Assembly: GCA_028583605.1 (NCBI GenBank)
Contig: CM053326.1
Location: 34,628,931-34,692,930 of the forward strand
Source: Dastarcus helophoroides
Taxonomy: Eukaryota > Arthropoda > Insecta > Coleoptera > Bothrideridae
Length of the DNA: 64,000 nucleotides
Direction of reading: 5' to 3'
Shown: positions 11,401 through 22,951 of the stretch, in pieces
How positions within the stretch are numbered: the first letter of the stretch is position 1
Layout of the letters: every line of letters starts with the position of its first letter
Position numbers and translations under genes: made by a program
Notes under the pieces: generated by a model
Told to the model about the DNA's origin: nothing
The model's database searches: none
Seen by the model: only the letters and a program-made list of their open reading frames with translations

Positions 11401-13127
11401 TATGTACCTAATCAAGCAAGCTGCACCGGCCTTGACAGGTCCGCTTCTAACTTGTCTCTTAAATAGCTATAAGCCTATGATGAGTTAAATTAACTATTCT
11501 GCATTGCTTAAATTGTGTTTTAGTTAGACTATTTTTTTAACTGTTTATTTGTAGAATTACCGTACAATACAGCAGTGAGTATCATAGTTTTTTTTTTGTT
11601 AAGCAGGGGAAATACTTTATGGACATCTGGGAAGATAACCCAGATAGTATCGGACTTCCAGTCTGTGAGTACCAACTAAAACCCCTGCTTCTTCGGGTCG
11701 AGCCCTTGGCCCCCAATCCCTCCTACCTAACTTTAGTATTAGAAACAAAAAGTCGGATGCAAATTAAGAAGAGTGAAGTTTTCGTCGAAATACTTCTTCA
11801 TAATTTCTTTAATTTGCCGTACTTTTGTCTTGTGGTCTTTTTATTTTATTTTTAATCATGAATCTAAACTCATTTAAAAAAAGTATAATCATATATAATG
11901 ATTCTACGATAATATCAAATGAATAATTTGAAAATCTAAATGCATTATATTTTACATTAAGTACTTTCAACCCTTTACAAAAATATTTACAATTTTTTGC
12001 ATTTCCCCTCGCTCTATATGTCATATTACGTAGGAAAACACCTTTTGTATATATCCATATAAGCACATACTTAACAATACCTCAGAGCTTTTAAGGATAA
12101 GAAAACGTATGCGAATCTTCTTCGCATCTGTTTATTTTCCTCGCGTTAAATTTATCAAAGTCAAATCTAGTTTGCTTTTATTTCTTCTGCAGCTTCTACC
12201 TTAAGATACATTACCCTAAAAAATGAAACAAAAATAACTATGGAAAGATTCAATTGCTCGACACTTTAAAAGAGTTTTCTGTTTTTTTCCCACTAGAAAA
12301 GCAATCTGAAAGGAGACCAGCAAATACTGAATTGAATATTCAAAGTACGGACATGTTCCTCTAGCTCATAAATGAAAAATGAGGAGAATTCAATTTCGAA
12401 CATCTTTCGCCTGCAAATGCTGTTTTCCGCTTCCAAACGAATTTCCAGCAAGGTACATCGCATTTAATCAAAACGAACAATCTGTGAAACACGATCATTT
12501 GTTAAAAGTATATCTTATCAGGACAATTCAAAATAAACAGCTTAAGATATAATTGCATCCCATTATTAAAGCTCCAGACCGTTTGGAAGTTTTGCCGTAT
12601 TTCCCGGGCAAATGTGCCGCAATTTTCTGGTTCAGACTCCTACGCTTAGGCTTTATAGACATCGATTTCCAGAGCAAGACTACATCCAGTGTGGGCCTTA
12701 AGCCGTGCAGCGCTCAAAGCCAGATCTTTTAAATAATTGACATTATAGCGTTTTCATTCCCTCGTTGGCATTTATACTAACTGTAGTTAAGTGTTATGCC
12801 TTACAACTGTAATAAAACACCTGTGGATATTCGGATCCAGAGTTATGTAATGTGCTTAACATTTTTGTCTGTTAAACAAATTTTTTAACGTAAATATTGA
12901 TACAAATGCTGGAAATATTTGAAAATAGAAGCTTTTTTTTGTTATTTATTTTTCTGTATAAAAATATCAATGCATTTAAGTACTCGCTCTTGTACTTAAC
13001 ACTGATTCTGCAATTAAAGAATGAAAATAATAATCAGCTTAAGCAATGCACTATATTCACATTTTCCACGTGGTCAACTTAAAATGATATTGTAGACGTA
13101 AGGTTACGTTAATATGTTAAATTGTCA
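11401..13127. other. No gene recognised
   Basis: I see nothing supportable in this stretch beyond AT-rich, apparently unique DNA. Confidence 0.35.
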
Positions 13128-13129
13128 AT

Positions 13130-13200
13130 GAGCAATGGCGCAATGAGTAAGACGATTACTTCCTACGTAGTAAGTCGAAGGTTCAAACCTTATTGCCGAT
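13130..13200 (+). other. tRNA-like sequence (tRNA pseudogene or SINE head)
   Basis: An A-box-like TGGCGCAATGAG lies near 13135-13146 and a B-box-like GGTTCAAACC near 13180-13189, with a possible TTACT/AGTAA anticodon stem between and GCAAT/ATTGC complementarity at the ends. The anticodon loop appears to have eight bases and the acceptor is mismatched, so this is unlikely to be a functional tRNA. A tRNA-derived SINE head is the main alternative. Confidence 0.35.
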
Positions 13201-15529
13201 AACGCATTTTTAATCCTATTATTGCATTTTATTCACAGCAATACATGGCATTTTACTCATACCAATGTTATTAATATTTGAGCATGTTTGAAATAAAAAT
13301 TAACCTGATGGTGACGAGAACCCCTGTTAAAAATCGTTCAACGCGGATACATAAGTGGTCAACTCAAAAATTAAACATGGTAAGATTCATTTCTTCCAAA
13401 AAAAACGCACATTTCTCCCGATTGGTTTTTCGTTTCAGCATTTTCGAATGTTTTGTCATTTAAATGTAAAGTAATGATTTAACTGTGTATTAGGCTAGCT
13501 TTGTTTATTAACTTCTACAGCAATGTCTCAAATCCTTCTCGACGGGTAGCGCCTGCAACTAATAAATATTTTTGACAAGGAAGCGTGTTCTGATTTAGCT
13601 TTAAAAGGGTGGATCTCTTTCGTAACCCCGGCGATGCCATAATTCTTTCCCTATCGTTGCCGGTTATTACGAAGATATAAACCTTTAATCTTTAATTGCG
13701 TTAAAACAAATTAACTTCCACTTAGTCTAGACGAAATTATTCCCAAAGAGTAGCAGGTAGCGTGATTGAATGTAGTTTGGAAGAAACAAATTATTAGGAG
13801 CGGAGTTTAGATCTGATTAAAATTCATAACTGAAACAACCTGGGGCAATTTTATTCTTTAACGTTAACTTTACCTTCTCGGCAGCGTTTCCCACACTTTG
13901 ATAGTTTCCCCGCCTTATAACTCCAAAATATTTAGACTTGTTTATGTCGTTTCATCTCTGCTCTGAATGAATAATAAAGCTGCAATTTGTTAACTGCGGT
14001 ATGTGCACTGAATTTTGCCCGTTTTCAAGTAACCAAAAAACATTGTTTGTTTAACTTATATTCTACGTGGCAACGAAATGAGATATTCGAGAATATATTT
14101 TCATGGCAATGCACTTAGGCGCATCTGAAATTGTAAATATTTCATCAGTTTTTACTTAAAACCACATCGCTTGAAAAAACAATCCTCAGAGTTGAGAATT
14201 CATTTTAATGTGGCTTTTCTTGCATGCCTTTAATTCAATTACATTTATATTCAACAAATTAAACGCATGGATGCATATTGTGCTTCCAAGGCCGTAAAGA
14301 CTGCAGCGTTACCTCTACTTCTGAATAAAATAAAAGCGCTTTAAGAAATATATTGTAATTTTGGACTTTTTTCTATTAGACTAAGAATAAACAATTTAGA
14401 ATCTCGGAAAATAATGCTACGCTGCTACAAGATTCATAAATATAAAAATTACAAATGTGAACGCGTCCAAACCAGGCGAAATGGCAAGGATTAATGGAAT
14501 TTAATTGACATATTCAATTAAATGCTTTGATCATGTGCAATCAAATAATATTAATATTTTTTCCAATCACAGATTAACCACACCTTTAAAATATCATGAA
14601 GGCATTGTTTAAATTTTTACCCAAGATTTTGACTTAATTTACATATTTTTTCCTTATTCCAAAATGTTAACCTTTTTCTTGAGAGTATATAATCTCGCAC
14701 AATAATAAATAAGAGGCAAACATCATTCACTCATTATGAAATATCCAAAACTATTAAACTTACAATCCCGAATTCGCCAATAGGTTTCTTATATGACGCT
14801 AAGTAAGAATTTTTTGAAGGTAGACCCATAAGGGGTGAAAATATATATCAGATTTTACATTCATGAATCAGTTACCGTGTTCCATGCTCTTAATAAACAA
14901 AACAAGTTGTATTTAAAGTTGTCTATAAACAGAGGTGATCCATGAATTTAAGATAAGATAATTTCACCAGACATGGAGCCAGTAATAAACACTTAAACTT
15001 TAGTGTCTTATAATAAGATGCTGTGTAAGTAAAGAAACCTTTAAATAGGCAACAATCTTCTTCTATCCTTAATTTACCGATTTCACCGTAACAAAAGTTA
15101 TGTGGCACTACGGTCGTGAAGTCGACTGTTTTGTGACATGTTGTATTTTTGTGTACTTAGCTACAATCGCTAAAGAAATTCTTAAAAGCGACAATATTTT
15201 CTTTAAGCTATCAGACTCAAACTTTACACATTTTTTGAAGCTTTATTGCTTGTGGTATTGTATAAGATGCGTATCTAAAGATTTGTTTAGCTTGTTTGGC
15301 TGATGGTTCATTATTTGAAATTTTAAATTAGGTGTCCACTATCGGATCTCAATTTTTATATGTGATCCTTAAGTGGGCAAGGTGTCCATTTATGGAAAAA
15401 ATAAATTTTAAGTTATTTTTATCAATTTTGAACAGGTTTTAAAAATGATTTTACCTGGGATACCTGTGTACGAAAAGAAGATCCAATATTGGACGCTGAT
15501 GTTCGTTTAAGGATACTCACTAGGTGGTT
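13201..15529. other. No gene recognised
   Basis: AT-rich DNA with short unconvincing open frames on both strands. Confidence 0.35.
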
Positions 15530-15727
15530 GACTGGAACTTTCAGTCATCTGAGGTAGTACCACCCCACCCCACGTATCACTAGGAGGCAGTGAAATGATG
15601 CTTACATCATGTTTTCGTCTCTGACACGTGAGTCGGTTTCTGCTATCCTTCTTTCCTCATCCTGTCCTTTTCCTTATTTCCTTTTTTCATCTACTCTGAT
15701 TTTTTCTTCTAATTATTAAAAACAAAG

Positions 15728-16177
15728 ATGATGGATTCTCTTCGTGCGAAAAATTCCGGACGTAAACAACCCTCCCGTTCGGATGTCCGGGTGGAGGGTG
15801 TACGAGGGAATCCAAAATCGTCGAAAAATTTTAATGTAGCACGGGCCAAGTTTCTTTCAAAAAATTCATTCAAAATTCAATTCTGCAACATTCGGGGTCT
15901 AAACTCAAATCTAAACTCGGTTCATCAACACCTTCAAAAGGAAAGACCCCATGTGCTGTCTCTGACAGAAACCCAAGTCTCCCCATCCATCAGTACAGTC
16001 CATTGGCTTTGCCCTAACTATGACTTGCACATAAAATTTCGACAGAAAGGGGGAATTTATGCTTTTACGCAAAGCGACATTTTCTGTCAACGAGAAGAAG
16101 CACTGGAATCTGCCGATCATGATGTGATTTGGCTGAAAATCTGGTCCAAAAACGAAGTAATATTTATTTATTGTTGA
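15728..16177 (+). pseudogene. CR1 endonuclease, N-terminal part (copy B)
   Basis: A 149-residue open frame starting MMDSLRAKNS. Residues about 48-80 read FKIQFCNIRGLNSNLNSV and beyond, the first conserved block of APE-type endonucleases. LSLTETQVSPS (about 84) carries the catalytic Glu. The domain continues in another frame past the stop at 16177: EVVLLGDFNVHNIPW near 16270 has the GDFN motif. Frame breaks near 16177 and 16325 inactivate it. The leader upstream has no ATG that improves on this start. Confidence 0.7.
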
Positions 16178-16334
16178 CTTTATTTTTCTTTAAACGATCC
16201 CTCATACAGACAGCTCTTTTCTTATCTCTCCGTAACTTTTGATCACCTACAGATGAATTATTCGAAAGCTGAGGTTGTCCTTCTCGGTGACTTCAACGTA
16301 CACAACATCCCCTGGTTCTTCCTGAACTGACGAC

Positions 16335-16892
16335 GTGGAAAGGGTGGCAGAGACTTTCGCCATCACTTGTGGACTGTGGCAATTAGTTGAGGAACCCACA
16401 AGAATTCCTGATGTAGATACCCATCAACCAAATCTACTCGACCTTTTCCTTACAAATTCACCAAATTCGTATAAAATCTTTGTGAAATCACCCCTTGGAA
16501 AATCGGATCACAAGCTTGTAGCAGCCTCTCGCTCGCTTCATATACCACCTCTCGAAACACTAGAGCACAGGCGTATGGTTGGTGACTTGTCTCTTTTCTA
16601 CAAGTACTATCATAGAAGATGCTCGCAGGATCTAATAGGATTTATCCCCCCAAGGGCAAGGTTCTTGAGGCGTACTAGACAGTCGGAGACAGCAAATTCC
16701 TGTGCGGTCCAGCTTAACACAGTGAGGACTTCTGTCTACAGAGACTCTTTTTTCTATAGAAATTCCAAGTTATGGAATTTGTTACCGAAAGGAATTTTCC
16801 CCAAAAATTACAACCTATCCTTGTTTAAGAAGGCGGTTCATCGCCATCTATTCTTTTTTCCGCATCCTACTCGCAGTGCTTTGAAAGCATAA
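16335..16892 (+). pseudogene. Fused CR1 endonuclease end and C-terminal tail
   Basis: An open stretch of 185 codons. Residues 1-73 are the end of the endonuclease (VEEPTRIPDVDTHQPNLLDL, then GKSDHKLVAASRS with the SDH motif). From about residue 74 it is the LINE C-terminal tail (LETLEHRRMVGDLSLFYKYY, RRTRQSETANSCAV, KLWNLLPKGIFP) and ends at SALKA, the same end as in copy D. The in-frame join keeps a long open frame, but no ATG is placed to start it and RT is absent. It begins with GTG, so it is probably not an independent gene. Confidence 0.65.
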
Positions 16893-16988
16893 TGGAGTTA
16901 CCCTTTGCGAGTGGATTAAACTTAAAAAAAACTCATGCATGTTCCTTACCGGTGCCCGAATTTCCTTTCTTTCATAAATCGTAACCCA

Positions 16989-19198
16989 ATGAATAAAAAG
17001 ATGTTTAAAAAATTTACCGATGAAAATATGGCAAAAGCCTTAGCTGCGACAAAGGCAGGTCTTCCCGTGGCAACTGCAAGTAAGTGATTTGGTGTTCTCC
17101 ATATAAATTACTTCAAATTATAAAGGAAAATATTTTGGAAGAGGAATCGAATGGTTTGGAATCAACCAGAGATTTGTATTATGTCTGGAAAAGGATGCAC
17201 ACATTAGATGGTAAGATCTTACACAAAAAAAAATAATAGAGCTGACGGTTCTACGGTTCTAAACTTGTCATTAGTAAGCTATGGTAATGAAGATGTCTGG
17301 AACCAACAACAAATATTGAAGGTGATAATCAAGTAAAAATTCCATCAGAAGTTTCAAATCACATGAAAGAAGTTCCTCAGAAAAATTTAATTCAAGATCA
17401 GATCAGTCCAAAATAAAATAAGCACATCATCAACTCTATATTGCCTTAACACAAGAAAAAATTCCAAATAATCTAGTACCTTCCACTTCAAGAATGATTG
17501 ATTCTAATATAAATAATTCGTATATTTTGCCACCTTATCAAGAAATAGTAGTAAATAAAAGTCAGTGTACTGGTAAGTTCCCATTGAAAAAATACCTCTT
17601 TTAGCACAGGAAGAGGAAAAACCTTTACAAAAAAGTAAAAGATAAACCGCGTTCAGTTATTAAATCTGACTTTTGGTTACATGAATACCTAATATAAAAA
17701 AGAAGCAATCTAGTTAAACAAAGAAAAACTAAAGGAAAGAAAAGCAAGTAGAATAAAAACAGAGAGAAAAAAATTACAAGAAAAGAGACCAAAAGTTGTA
17801 AAGAAAGAAAGTAAAAGGTCAAAAATTCAAGTAAAAAGAAAGATGGTCAAGCCTCAATGATGCACAGTGGGTCAATTCGAGGAATTTATGGCCAAAATTA
17901 AGGACTGAATTTTTTCGACTTATGGAAAATGGCTTAATGACCAGTTAATAAGCAAGAATAAAGCTTATTGTTAAAGGAACAATTGATTATAACTCCCATA
18001 TATTTTCCCATTTCAGACTGCAGCTCTTAGAACAAAGAGGTGTTTAAGTAAATAGTTGCACAGTGAGGTTTCAATATATTTGCGATTGCCATATAATTTG
18101 ATAATTTGAAAAATTAACCATATCTCATATGGAACAAGTTAAGTGTCCTACTGTAGATCAATATTTCATTTTAAAAAATAACACTTGGCTTATACCTTAA
18201 AATAAGTCATCAGATAAAAGGTACCAGACATCGGTGCGGTAAAATCAGCAAAATTAATATTTTTGTTTGTTTCATATTTATTTTAACAAACTTTAGCCTT
18301 GTCGTATTTTTATATTGAATGAAGTATGGACTTCGATGTTCTACAATTTTTGGCTGCGCCTAGCTGCGCCTTTTTTTACCATAACGGTTTAAACATAACA
18401 ATGCATATCAGAGAAATTCTCACTTTGGGAGTTAACGACTGATTCAATTTGACTCGTATCATTTCGAATCCCTTACTACACTCTATCTTAGAAAAAAAAT
18501 TGTTTTACTAATTTTGTAACACTTTTAGATTGATTCTTCATGGTAGACCCTTATTGACCGGAAATATTTTCCATATCTAATTTTTGGTCTTCTATTTTTC
18601 ATTATTCCTATTCTATGTAAAATAAACTAACCTCTTAATTTGAAAACTGTCATGAAGTGACGTTTTCAATAAATTTAAATATCACGTAGTCGCATTTCAA
18701 AAATTGTTTAGAAAATTGTCAACACACCATAAAAATTTAAATATTTCCAAACTGGGCCGAAGAAATGTTAAATAAATTGAAAAAAAAAACTTTTAGATTG
18801 AGTTATTCCCGAATTATTTTTTTTTAATTAGTTACAATTTCGACTCCTAATACTCACCCTAATTTCTTGGTGATAATTTTTTCAATATTTTTTTGTAATG
18901 ACCAACTATTATTAAGTAAGTTTTATCATTTTCAAAGTTTTGGCCAAAAATTAATTATTTCGACCCACTGTGTGATGTCATGAAAATGCTAAAAATGTCA
19001 AGTAGCTTAGAAGGCTTTCCTGTATTTTGTGCGAAAATAAATTTCAAAAAATGTGCATTTGTTTTAAATATTTGAGAAGTCTAGGAAATACTGAATCTGA
19101 AAAGGAAGCTCAGTTTGTATAAGAAATGTGCTATAACCCTAGATATCAGTGACGAAAGCAGTAGTGAAAGCAACAGTGGGGCTAAAGAAGATAATTGA
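16989..19198 (+). pseudogene. Decayed pogo/CENP-B-type transposase gene, interrupted
   Basis: An ATG at 16989 opens MNKKMFKKFTDENMAKALAA followed by TKAGLPVATASK and a stop, resembling the first helix-turn-helix of pogo-like transposases. Downstream (17600-17860) comes a Lys/Arg-rich segment in broken frames. After the insertion at 17863-18972 a frame reads KERW, then SSLNDVMKMLKMSSSLEGFP across the empty site, and near 19145 an acidic Ser-rich end (DISDESSSESNSGAKEDN, stop at about 19198). No DDE motifs can be seen, so the family is inferred only from the N-terminus and layout. Confidence 0.4.
17863..18972. mobile_element. Non-autonomous element with CACAGTG ends and 5-bp TSD (Transib-like)
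   Basis: Both ends read CACAGTGGGTC inward and share GGCCAAAA sixteen bases further in (17863-17898 against the complement of 18937-18972). The element is flanked by an exact 5-bp direct repeat, TGATG (17858-17862 and 18973-18977). It is about 1.1 kb with no coding frame. Transib elements are known to make 5-bp duplications and to have CAC-starting ends related to the RAG recombination heptamer CACAGTG. Membership in Transib is inference; hAT is unlikely because the 8-bp flanks do not match. Confidence 0.65.
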
Positions 19199-19437
19199 AA
19201 CCAATACTTTTTTTACCTATTTGTCACCATTTTGTTATTCCGAATATTGAATTACGAGTATACCCAAAATTAAAAAAAAAATATTGTATATCCATTCTTT
19301 TATTTATAGTCTACATCTTTTTTTATTTAAATTATCTAATTTATCTTTAATTTATTATTTATGATAAAACATAAAATAATGTCCATTATTGGATAAATTA
19401 GTGTTCAAATTAGAATTTATTAAAAAAATCAGTGTCC

Positions 19438-19445
19438 ATTATAGG
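19438..19445. repeat. Target-site duplication, left (ATTATAGG)
   Basis: Exact match to 22896-22903 at the other end of the hAT-type element. Confidence 0.8.
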
Positions 19446-21786
19446 CAGGGCCGTGCTATGATGCAAAGAGGCAAGCACATCAAGCGGCACCTTAAGGGGC
19501 GGCATAAGCAGCTAAATCAAAATATAATTTGAGCCATTCAATAATTAAAAATTTTTATATATCGCTTTTCAATATCGGTCCATGTCAAAGGTGGGCAAAT
19601 GCGGTTTTTCTTCAAATTTTAATGTTTCTTTTTTTTATTCAGAAGATACAATTCTTGTTAAAAGTTTAAGCTAAAAGTTAAATAAAATTCCAAAGTATAT
19701 AAAAATTTTTTCGAAATTACCAAATAAAAATTATGATTTCCGAAAAAGTGCAGAACTCTTTACGGAAAATATTTCAAACTTTAAGTCGTGATTTTGCTGA
19801 ATATTTTGAAATTTAGATAAAATGGAAATTAGTAGATATCAAACTGATAAATATTCAAAAAAAAACATTTTTAAATTTAAAAAAAAGTCATCAATCGCAT
19901 TTAATCAAATAAGTCCCAATATCGCAAACAAAAGAAAAAAAAATAAAGATGTCGTTTGAGGAAAATTAAGAAAAATATAAATAAAACTTGAGTGCTAGCT
20001 AGAAAAGGTTAAGAAAAAAATCCAAATTTTAAGATAGAATTGATATTCAAGTAAAGGAAAAAAATTAAAAGAAAGTTTGATCGTTTTTTAATAAATGTTG
20101 AGTTTTTTCTCAAAATTGTCGTTTTTTCTCAATATTCCAAGTTTATATTTTACAATTATTATTATTTTTGAGACTAAGCTAGAAATTTTGAAAAAGAATC
20201 GGAATTTGAAAAATTTGTTAAAAAATTTTAAGAAAAGATGGACAAATCGGGATCAGATAAACGAGAAAACAGTTATTATTTCAAAAAGTCAAAAATTCAA
20301 GCTTGCAGTCAAAATTTCATAAGAAACGTGAAAATTAAATTTTGGCTTCATAAGACAAAATTTTGAAAGGTTGAAAAAACAGAAAATTTAAAAACTTCAA
20401 GAAAGTCAAAATTTTGGAAAAAAGTAAGTTTAAAAAAGTGACTATTTAAAAAATTTAAAAATTAAATTATAAAACCAAGGAATTTTAAAAACGGTTCAAA
20501 CTAAAAAAAAAACCGAGACATCTTTATAAATTTAGAGCAAAAGTCAAAATTTCGAAAATAAGACATAACTTTAAAAAAAAAGTCTTAATTTTGAGAAGTA
20601 GTCGAAAATTCGAAAAATGGTTAAAAGTTTTGATAAAAGAGAAAATTATGAAAAAGAAAAAATATTTAAAAATCGACTATTTGAAAAAATAAAAAATTGC
20701 AAAAAAATTGTAATATTTGATAAAAATGAAAATAATGAAAAAGAACAAAATTTTGAAAAAAAAAACTTCAAAAAAATTACCAAGAAAAAATATCAAAATT
20801 TGGAAAGAAATATGACATTATAAAGAAAAAATCGAAATTAAAAAAAAATAAAATTTTGTCAATACAAAAAGACAAAATTTAAAAAAAATAGATACATAAT
20901 TTTAAAAAATTTTAATAAGACCAAAAGATCCCAAAACAGTAGAATTTTTCAAAAGTTAAAATCTTCAGTAAAATACTAACTAAGAGAACAAATCAAATTT
21001 TTGAAAATCGGTCGAAATTCCAAAAAAAGTGGAAATTCCTAAAAATGATCGTGAAATTCTTACAAATCGATTTCTGACGATAAAATAAAAAAATTCAAAA
21101 CAGAAGAAATTCCTCCAAAAAGTTAACTATGAAAATAAAAATTTTGGAGAAAATTTGAAATGTTCAAAAATCTGAAAATCCGAAAAGAGGTCAAAATTTA
21201 AAATATTCGAACTTTAAGAAAAATCGAAATTGAAACACAAAGTAAACATCTCTATTAATTTTTTTAAAGTTAAATTTTGCAAAAAGTCCAAATTTTCAAA
21301 ACAGTAGAAAGGAATTTTGAACAGAAATGTTGACAAAAGTATACAAAAAAATCATAAGCAAAAATTTTCAATAACGTCGAAGTTTTCCATAGTAAAGTTT
21401 TTCAAAAGTTAAAATTTTTGAAAGTTGAAATTGAAGATCAAAATTTTTATAATAATCTAAAATTTATAAAAAGGTCATATTTAAAACGAGCTATAAATTT
21501 TGAAAAAACTGGAAACTGTGGAATTTGATATTTTCAATAGAAGTGTCAACATTTTCAGAAAAATTCGAAATTTTCAAGTTGGATTTAAATATAAAATGGA
21601 ATTTCAAAAATATTGAACCAAAAAAAAATCAAAATATTCAAAAAGGTGAAATTTCGAAAAAAAATTAAGCCTGGGAAAAAGACGATATATCGAAAAATTC
21701 GAAAACTTCAAAAGAATAGAAATATTCAAAAAAGGTTAGGTGGAACGGACTGGTCCTTGGTTATCTTCAAAAATTGAAATACAGAA

Positions 21787-22013
21787 CAGAAGAGTTTCGC
21801 CTCTGGTATGGTGGACATACTGAGTTACCGTGCTCTGATGTTTTGAAATTCGCATTTTCATTCTTTCATTTTTGCATAATCCCTCATAATTCCTCTTTTC
21901 ATTTAGTTTTCTTTCTTTGTTCCTGAAGAAGCCCCCTATGATGGTGGGCGAAACATCGAACAGTTTAGTAGTTCTTTGACACGGTCCAATCCCGGAAGAA
22001 GTATATCCTGTAC
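21787..22013 (+). mobile_element. Penelope-like fragment copy 1 with hammerhead-like core
   Basis: A roughly 210-bp unit from CAGAAGAGTTTCGCC to TATATCCTGTAC, shared with 51236-51441 and with the minus strand at 56040-56250. At 21923-21954 it has CTGAAGA, a stem made by GCCCCCTA and TGGTGGGC (one mismatch), then CGAAAC. This resembles the CUGANGA-stem-GAAA core of hammerhead ribozymes known from Penelope-like elements. The PLE assignment is inferred from that motif only. Confidence 0.4.
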
Positions 22014-22017
22014 AGAA

Positions 22018-22105
22018 CTTGTCCTCTGAAATCAAGAAATATTAAAAAACACAGAGAGAGAACATTTGTTGTGTTTTTTAATCTTTCTTGGTTTCAGGGG
22101 ACAAG
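22018..22105. repeat. Inverted repeat with about 36-bp arms
   Basis: The left arm (22018-22053, CTTGTCCTCTGAAATCAAG onward) pairs with the right arm (22071-22105, ending CAGGGGACAAG), with about 17 bases between. The same arm sequence recurs in the larger hairpin at 57551-57736. Confidence 0.6.
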
Positions 22106-22895
22106 CTTTGTATTTCAATTTTTTATTCAAAAAAGGTGACTTTTTCAAAATAAGCTGAAATTTTGAAGAAAAAAAGTGAATCTTTTTAAAAAAAAAGTGA
22201 AAACATTAAAAACAAGTCGCGGTTTTCCAAAAATTCATGACTTCGAATAAAAGTCAACATTTTCGAAAGTTAACATTTTCAAAAAGAGTAAAAGGTCAAA
22301 TTTTTCAAATATAGTGAAAATTGAAAAAAAAAGATCATTTGTTTTTTAATTGCAATTTTAAAGGTCAAAATTTTGAAAAAAAGGTGAAATGTTTTAAAAA
22401 GGCAAAATTTCAAAAATAGACTAACATTTTAAGAAAAGTCAAAACTTTTAAAATGTCGAAAATTCGAGAATCTAAATGTTTAAAGTCGACATTTACTAAA
22501 AAACTTATCTTTTCAATAAAGCTGAATTCTTCACAGAAAACCAAAATTTAAAGCAAAATAAAAATTTTGAGAAAAAGACGAAATATTGAAAAATTTATTT
22601 TTCAAAAAAAGCTCAATTATAAAATAAATATTTTCAAAAAATTTAAAATTTTAAAAGTATTTAAATTTTGAAAAATAACGTCGAAATGTTTCTCAAGTTG
22701 AAATCTTAAAAAGGTCGCAAGCTCATAATTTTGAACAATAAAAATTCATAGAATTCAAAAAAAGTCGAAATGTCGAGTAAGGTTCGAAATTCTGAAAAAA
22801 AAATTAGGATTTTCAAAAAAAAAGTAAAAAAAACTTTTAAGGGGCAGAATTTTTAAGATTTGCATCATACTGAACAAATTTACCGCACGGCCCTT

Positions 22896-22903
22896 ATTAT
22901 AGG
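22896..22903. repeat. Target-site duplication, right (ATTATAGG)
   Basis: Exact match to 19438-19445. Confidence 0.8.
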
Positions 22904-22951
22904 AGAAAGTTAATCTACTGAAATAAAACATATTTTATACATTTAAAATAG

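Larger units (their letters stand above)
15530..16935 (+). mobile_element. CR1-type LINE copy B lacking the reverse transcriptase
   Basis: This copy has a 5' untranslated leader (about 15530-15727), the endonuclease (15728-16550) and the C-terminal tail (16551-16892), then the CR1 3' end (GCGAGTGGATTAAACTT plus A-run) at about 16935. The RT-coding middle present in copies A and C is missing. At the junction SLHIPP (end of endonuclease) is followed directly by LETLEHRRMVGDL (tail). A 3-base overlap, CTC, is shared by both parental sequences at the join, suggesting a microhomology deletion or a template jump. Confidence 0.8.
19600..22850. repeat. A-rich degenerate array inside hAT-type element 1
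   Basis: Irregular units such as AAAAGTCGAAATTTTGAAAA recur with frequent substitutions and length changes. Sites with AAAATTTT, TTCAAAA and GTCAAA alternate at roughly 18-25 bases. Lys/Asn/Phe-rich frames inside (for example 20617-20823) are not genes. Confidence 0.7.
19446..22895. mobile_element. hAT-type element 1 with array interior
   Basis: The left end CAGGGCCGTGC (19446) and right end, read inward, AAGGGCCGTGC (22895) form inverted repeats; TATGATGCAAA occurs just inside both. The element is flanked by an exact 8-bp direct repeat, ATTATAGG (19438-19445 and 22896-22903), as expected for hAT insertion. No transposase is encoded. From about 19600 to 22850 the interior is an A-rich degenerate array, with a Penelope-like segment at 21787-22013 and a hairpin at 22018-22105. 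At 3.45 kb it is large for a non-autonomous hAT. Confidence 0.8.

Noticed and set aside
19600..22850. CRISPR-like or classical satellite array
   Set aside because: Units have no constant repeat or spacer length; the pattern is degenerate and the DNA is animal-like.
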